Below are positions 5,088 through 7,712 of a stretch of DNA of 7,712 nt, in pieces. This DNA is from CAMCSH01 sp043748535. Lineage in GTDB: Bacteria; Verrucomicrobiota; Lentisphaeria; Lentisphaerales; Lentisphaeraceae. The stretch covers positions 1 to 7,712 of the forward strand of contig JAYTMY010000255.1 of NCBI GenBank assembly GCA_043748535.1. Direction: 5' to 3'. How positions within the stretch are numbered: the first letter of the stretch is position 1; the number at the start of each line of letters is the position of its first letter. The translations under genes and the position numbers were made by a program. The notes under the pieces were generated by a model. It worked only from the letters and a program-made list of their open reading frames with translations. It did not search any database and was not told where the DNA came from.

Positions 5088-7451
5088 TTACTTCAGGCCG
5101 TCCTTGACCAGGATCAGCGAGTACTGGGTATCTTCGTTGATCGGGGCCAGCTGGACGATGCGGTGACCGTCGTTCTTCAGCGAGGCGGGGATGTTGCGGT
5201 AGGGATCACCAGTGTCGACCAGAATTTCGATCTCGGCGCCGGCGGCAAGGGTCGACAAGGCGTGACGGGCCTTGATGAAGCCAATGGTACTGGTGACGCC
5301 GCTGAGGTCGAGCTTGGGACGGCCATCGACGATCGGCAATTGCAGATCGACTTGGGGCTTGCAGCTTTCGCGTTCATTGCGGTACATGCGGATCCAGGTG
5401 TCGACAAAGCCCTTGCTAGCGGCGAGGAGAGCGGCGGCCTCGTCCTTGCTGTAGCTGGCGGCAGCGGCGGCGAGGAGCGACTCGGGGACGGCGGGGAGCT
5501 TGCTGTTGAGGCCGTAGAAGCGGATGTAGGCTTCGAGAGCGGGGGTCAGCTCGGCGATGGCTTCGCCGGCTTCGATCAGGGTGGCGCGCAGAGCGTGGCG
5601 CAGGGCCTCGCGGGCGTTGAAGACGGTGTCGGCGAAGTAGCCCTTCTCTTGAACTTGTGCGCCCATCTTGAGGAAGTTGAGAGCGTCGTCGAAGGCTTCG
5701 GTGACCAGGTTGAGGGCGCCGCCGGCGCATTCACCCATGCCGACCGCGGGCGAGTACTCGTCGCCTTCGGCTTGTTCGTAGTCGCGGTAGAGATCGAGGT
5801 CATGGGCTTCGACGGTATCGAAGGGCTTCACCAGGGCTTGAACTTCCTTGACATCGACCTGGCCGAGCCATTCGTCGAAACTGACCGGGCTGTTCAGGGC
5901 CTTGTAGTGGGCGATGATCGCCTTGACCGCGGCAGGGGCCTTCTTGGCGGTGACGCGACCGACGCGGCGGGAGAGACGGCGAGCGCCGTCAAAGACCTTG
6001 CCGCCGATGGAGAGCATGGCGCAGGGGACGGCCTTGCCTTCGACGACGCGGGACGAGCCGTTGAAGCCGAGCGAGGCGACGCCGTGCTGACCGCAGCCAT
6101 TGTGGCAGCCGGAGATGTGGATGCGACCGTCTTCGACGCCGACGGCGAGACCGGGCTCGTTCTCGAAGATGTCGATGAGGATTTCGGCGAGGCCTTTCGA
6201 CGAGGTGACCGAGAGGTTGCAGGTGCTGCGGCCGGGGCAGGCGACGACGTTGGAGATGTGCGAGTAGCGCGGGTCGGCGAGCTTCAGACCTTCGAGGCGG
6301 CGCTTGGCGTCGGCGAGGTTGCTCAGCGGGATGTTGGGGATGACCAGGTTCTGGTTGACGGTGAGGCGCATTTCGCCGTTGCCGAGCTGTTCCGCCAAGT
6401 CGCAGAGCGAGCGCATGGCGGTGGAGTCGATGTCGCCCATGCGGATGCGGACGCGGAGACCGTAGGTGTCGACCTTGTTCTGAACGAAGACGCAGGCCTT
6501 GGCCCAGGCGTCGCCGACGAGGGCGGCGGCCTTGCCGAAGTCGGCGCTGGCTTTGGGCAGTTCGAGCTTGGCGTCGGGCAGCTCGATGATCAGGGATTTG
6601 CCGTATTCCGAGGCGGCGAGGCGGTCGAATTCGGCGCGGTATTGGGCGTTGAACCACTCGGCGCCGCGCTCCAGCTTGATGAACTTCATGCGGGCCTTGT
6701 TGCGGTCCTTGCGGTTGCCGAACTCGTTGAAGACGCGCATCAAAGCGGTGGCGCAGAGGAGCAGTTCGGCGGGGCGGAGAGCGGGGTGAACGCAGTCGGC
6801 GGCGACCGGGCGGCCACCGAGACCGCCGGCGGCCCAGACGTCGAAGGCGGGCAGGCCATTCGCGTCGCGGACGGCGACGAAGCCGATGTCGTGCATGGCC
6901 GAGAGGCCGTGGTCGCCGTGGTTGTCGCCGGAGAAGCTGATTTTGAACTTGCGGGGGAAGTTCTGGGTGTAGGGGTTGCGCAGGCAGTGGTGGACCAGGG
7001 CTTCGGCGGCGGGGATGATATCGAAGGCCTGCTCGGGAGTGATGCTGGCGTAGGGGTCGGCGGAGACGTTGCGGACGGTGTTGCCGCAAGCTTCACGGGA
7101 GGTGAGGCCGCAGTCGGCCATCATTTCGAGGAGCTTAGGGGTGAGGCCGCGGGGGATGTAGTGGAGCTGGATGGCCGAGCGGGTGGTGATGTGCAGGATA
7201 CTGTTGGTCAAGGTGTCGGCCATGCCGCACATGGCGCGCAATTGCTTGGCATCGGTGACACCGAAGGGGATTTTGATCCGGACCATCTGGACGCCGGGCT
7301 GGCGCTGGCCGTAGATGCCTTGCCAGAGGCGACGCTTCTGCCATTCGGATTCGTGCAATTTACCAGCTTCGAAACCTTCGAGGGTTTCGCGGAAATCGCG
7401 GATTTCTTCATCAACAACGGCAGTGCGGACAAAATCAATGGCTCGGCTCAT
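5088..7451 (-). CDS. Siroheme sulfite reductase fused to HEPN-like and TusA-like domains
   Basis: A 787-residue cytoplasmic enzyme that probably reduces sulfite to sulfide with six electrons from ferredoxin or a similar donor. Residues 1 to about 545 form the siroheme/4Fe-4S reductase. Cluster ligands are Cys405 and Cys411 (C-x5-C) with Cys449 and Cys453 (C-x3-C). Residues matching the substrate-site Arg and Lys of E. coli CysI are Arg91 (TTRSAIQ), Arg127 (TVRNVS), and Lys168 with Lys170 (FPRKFK); KFK is typical of sulfite reductases, while plant-type nitrite reductases have Asn at the last position. About 575-690 is helical and resembles HEPN domains (FLKMGAQVQEKGYFADTVFN, 593-612). Residues 713-787 resemble TusA (KLDLSGVTSTIGFIKARHAL; then DTGDPYRNIPASLKNDGHRI), but the CP site of TusA reads Ser721-Thr722. 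AGGAG lies five bases before the ATG. No flavoprotein subunit gene is nearby. Nitrite reduction as a side or main activity remains possible. Confidence 0.9.
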   Translation of the reverse strand: MSRAIDFVRTAVVDEEIRDFRETLEGFEAGKLHESEWQKRRLWQGIYGQRQPGVQMVRIKIPFGVTDAKQLRAMCGMADTLTNSILHITTRSAIQLHYIPRGLTPKLLEMMADCGLTSREACGNTVRNVSADPYASITPEQAFDIIPAAEALVHHCLRNPYTQNFPRKFKISFSGDNHGDHGLSAMHDIGFVAVRDANGLPAFDVWAAGGLGGRPVAADCVHPALRPAELLLCATALMRVFNEFGNRKDRNKARMKFIKLERGAEWFNAQYRAEFDRLAASEYGKSLIIELPDAKLELPKASADFGKAAALVGDAWAKACVFVQNKVDTYGLRVRIRMGDIDSTAMRSLCDLAEQLGNGEMRLTVNQNLVIPNIPLSNLADAKRRLEGLKLADPRYSHISNVVACPGRSTCNLSVTSSKGLAEILIDIFENEPGLAVGVEDGRIHISGCHNGCGQHGVASLGFNGSSRVVEGKAVPCAMLSIGGKVFDGARRLSRRVGRVTAKKAPAAVKAIIAHYKALNSPVSFDEWLGQVDVKEVQALVKPFDTVEAHDLDLYRDYEQAEGDEYSPAVGMGECAGGALNLVTEAFDDALNFLKMGAQVQEKGYFADTVFNAREALRHALRATLIEAGEAIAELTPALEAYIRFYGLNSKLPAVPESLLAAAAASYSKDEAAALLAASKGFVDTWIRMYRNERESCKPQVDLQLPIVDGRPKLDLSGVTSTIGFIKARHALSTLAAGAEIEILVDTGDPYRNIPASLKNDGHRIVQLAPINEDTQYSLILVKDGLK

Positions 7452-7456
7452 GGTGA

Positions 7457-7461
7457 CTCCT
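7457..7461 (-). promoter_or_regulatory. Shine-Dalgarno sequence of the sulfite reductase gene
   Basis: AGGAG on the minus strand, five bases before the ATG at 7451. It supports this start, which also gives the expected short N-terminal helix before the first reductase motif. Confidence 0.8.
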
Positions 7462-7466
7462 GATGT

Positions 7467-7494
7467 GGTCTAACGGTTCAGATCAACTTAGACC
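7467..7494. promoter_or_regulatory. Candidate operator upstream of the sulfite reductase gene
   Basis: GGTCTAA (7467-7473) and TTAGACC (7488-7494) form a perfect 7-base inverted repeat spaced by 14 bases. It ends 16 bases before the start codon and just upstream of the RBS, so a bound protein would block the promoter or early transcription. The gene fragment next door encodes an Rrf2-family regulator, which bind such dyads as dimers; the link is an inference from position. Confidence 0.5.
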
Positions 7495-7515
7495 CGATCA
7501 GCCAGTCCCCAAGGG

Positions 7516-7537
7516 CCTATGACGAGTCCTTAGACGA
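7516..7537. promoter_or_regulatory. Direct repeats in the spacer before the sulfite reductase gene
   Basis: CCTATGACGA (7516-7525) and CCTTAGACGA (7528-7537) agree at eight of ten bases with a 12-base period. The second contains TTAGAC (7530-7535), the half-site core also present in the dyad at 7467-7494, exactly 42 bases from its copy at 7488. It could be an accessory site; chance is not excluded. Confidence 0.3.
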
Positions 7538-7549
7538 ATTTTAGCGTCA

Positions 7550-7712
7550 TCATTTGACGATACGGCTATTTTTTACTTCGGGAGTGATCGGCAGCAGAGG
7601 TTTTCTGAGTGCCTCGGCGTCGACGCCTTCCATCGCATCGGCCAGGGTGTAGAGCTCGAGATGTTGAATAAAAGTCCGGAGGGCGCGGCCGACGATGCGC
7701 TGCAGGCCGCAG
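7550..7712 (-). CDS. Rrf2-family transcriptional regulator, C-terminal part
   Basis: Only the last 53 residues lie in the window; the 5' part is cut by its right edge. The translation begins CGLQRIVGRALRTFIQHLEL and continues YTLADAMEGV. Aligned without gaps to E. coli IscR, the first Cys falls on the third cluster-ligand Cys and the Thr-Leu of YTLAD falls on the Thr-Leu of ITLGEL, 21 residues later. Rrf2 proteins sense Fe-S clusters, nitric oxide or cysteine metabolites (IscR, NsrR, CymR). The gene ends with two in-frame stops, TGATGA, 98 bases before the sulfite reductase start and on the same strand, which fits a CymR-like control of sulfur assimilation. Whether the other two Cys are present cannot be seen, so cluster binding is open. 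Confidence 0.75.
   Translation of the reverse strand, partial: CGLQRIVGRALRTFIQHLELYTLADAMEGVDAEALRKPLLPITPEVKNSRIVK

Noticed and set aside
5163..7463. A 766-codon open frame on the plus strand opposite the sulfite reductase
   Set aside because: Its translation is a low-complexity mix of Gly, Ala, Val, Asp and Glu with no domain motif. It mirrors the strong third-position GC bias of the real minus-strand gene.

Overview
The window is GC-rich chromosomal DNA from a bacterium, most likely a member of the Verrucomicrobiota/Lentisphaerota (PVC) group. That placement is an inference. It rests on the XylR-type regulator, on a sulfite reductase carrying extra C-terminal domains, and on spacers full of short repeats, hairpin elements and CACAGAGG-type sequences. 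No rRNA or tRNA gene is present to settle the taxonomy.

Left part (1-2148): a hairpin-rich repeat at the edge is followed by two minus-strand genes. Transcription runs first through a KDPG aldolase (eda-like, 1375-2148) and then through a 2-keto-3-deoxygluconate kinase (kdgK-like, 221-1312). Together they turn 2-keto-3-deoxygluconate, the common product of uronate, pectin or alginate breakdown, into pyruvate and glyceraldehyde 3-phosphate.

Centre (2149-2607): a 459-base divergent spacer with no gene. It holds an RBS and a candidate operator for the aldolase gene, a second copy of the hairpin element enclosed by a pair of about 43-base inverted repeats, and nine tandem copies of a 9-base repeat ending four bases before the next start codon. 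Right of it, on the plus strand, lie a XylR-like AraC-family regulator (2608-3711) and an MFS transporter (3784-4989). Regulator, transporter and the two enzymes look like a small sugar-acid utilisation module.

Right part (4990-7712): two hairpins separate the transporter from a convergent 787-residue siroheme sulfite reductase (5088-7451, minus). It carries a helical HEPN-like segment and a TusA-like C-terminal domain whose usual cysteine is replaced by serine. Upstream on the same strand is the 3' end of an Rrf2-family regulator gene (7550-7712, cut by the window edge). The 98-base spacer between them contains a perfect inverted repeat that could be its operator. This part looks like a separate sulfur-assimilation unit.

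The most notable points are the three-domain reductase with its altered TusA site, the putative Rrf2 operator, the two structurally matched hairpin elements, and the 9-mer array that occupies the place of the regulator's RBS.
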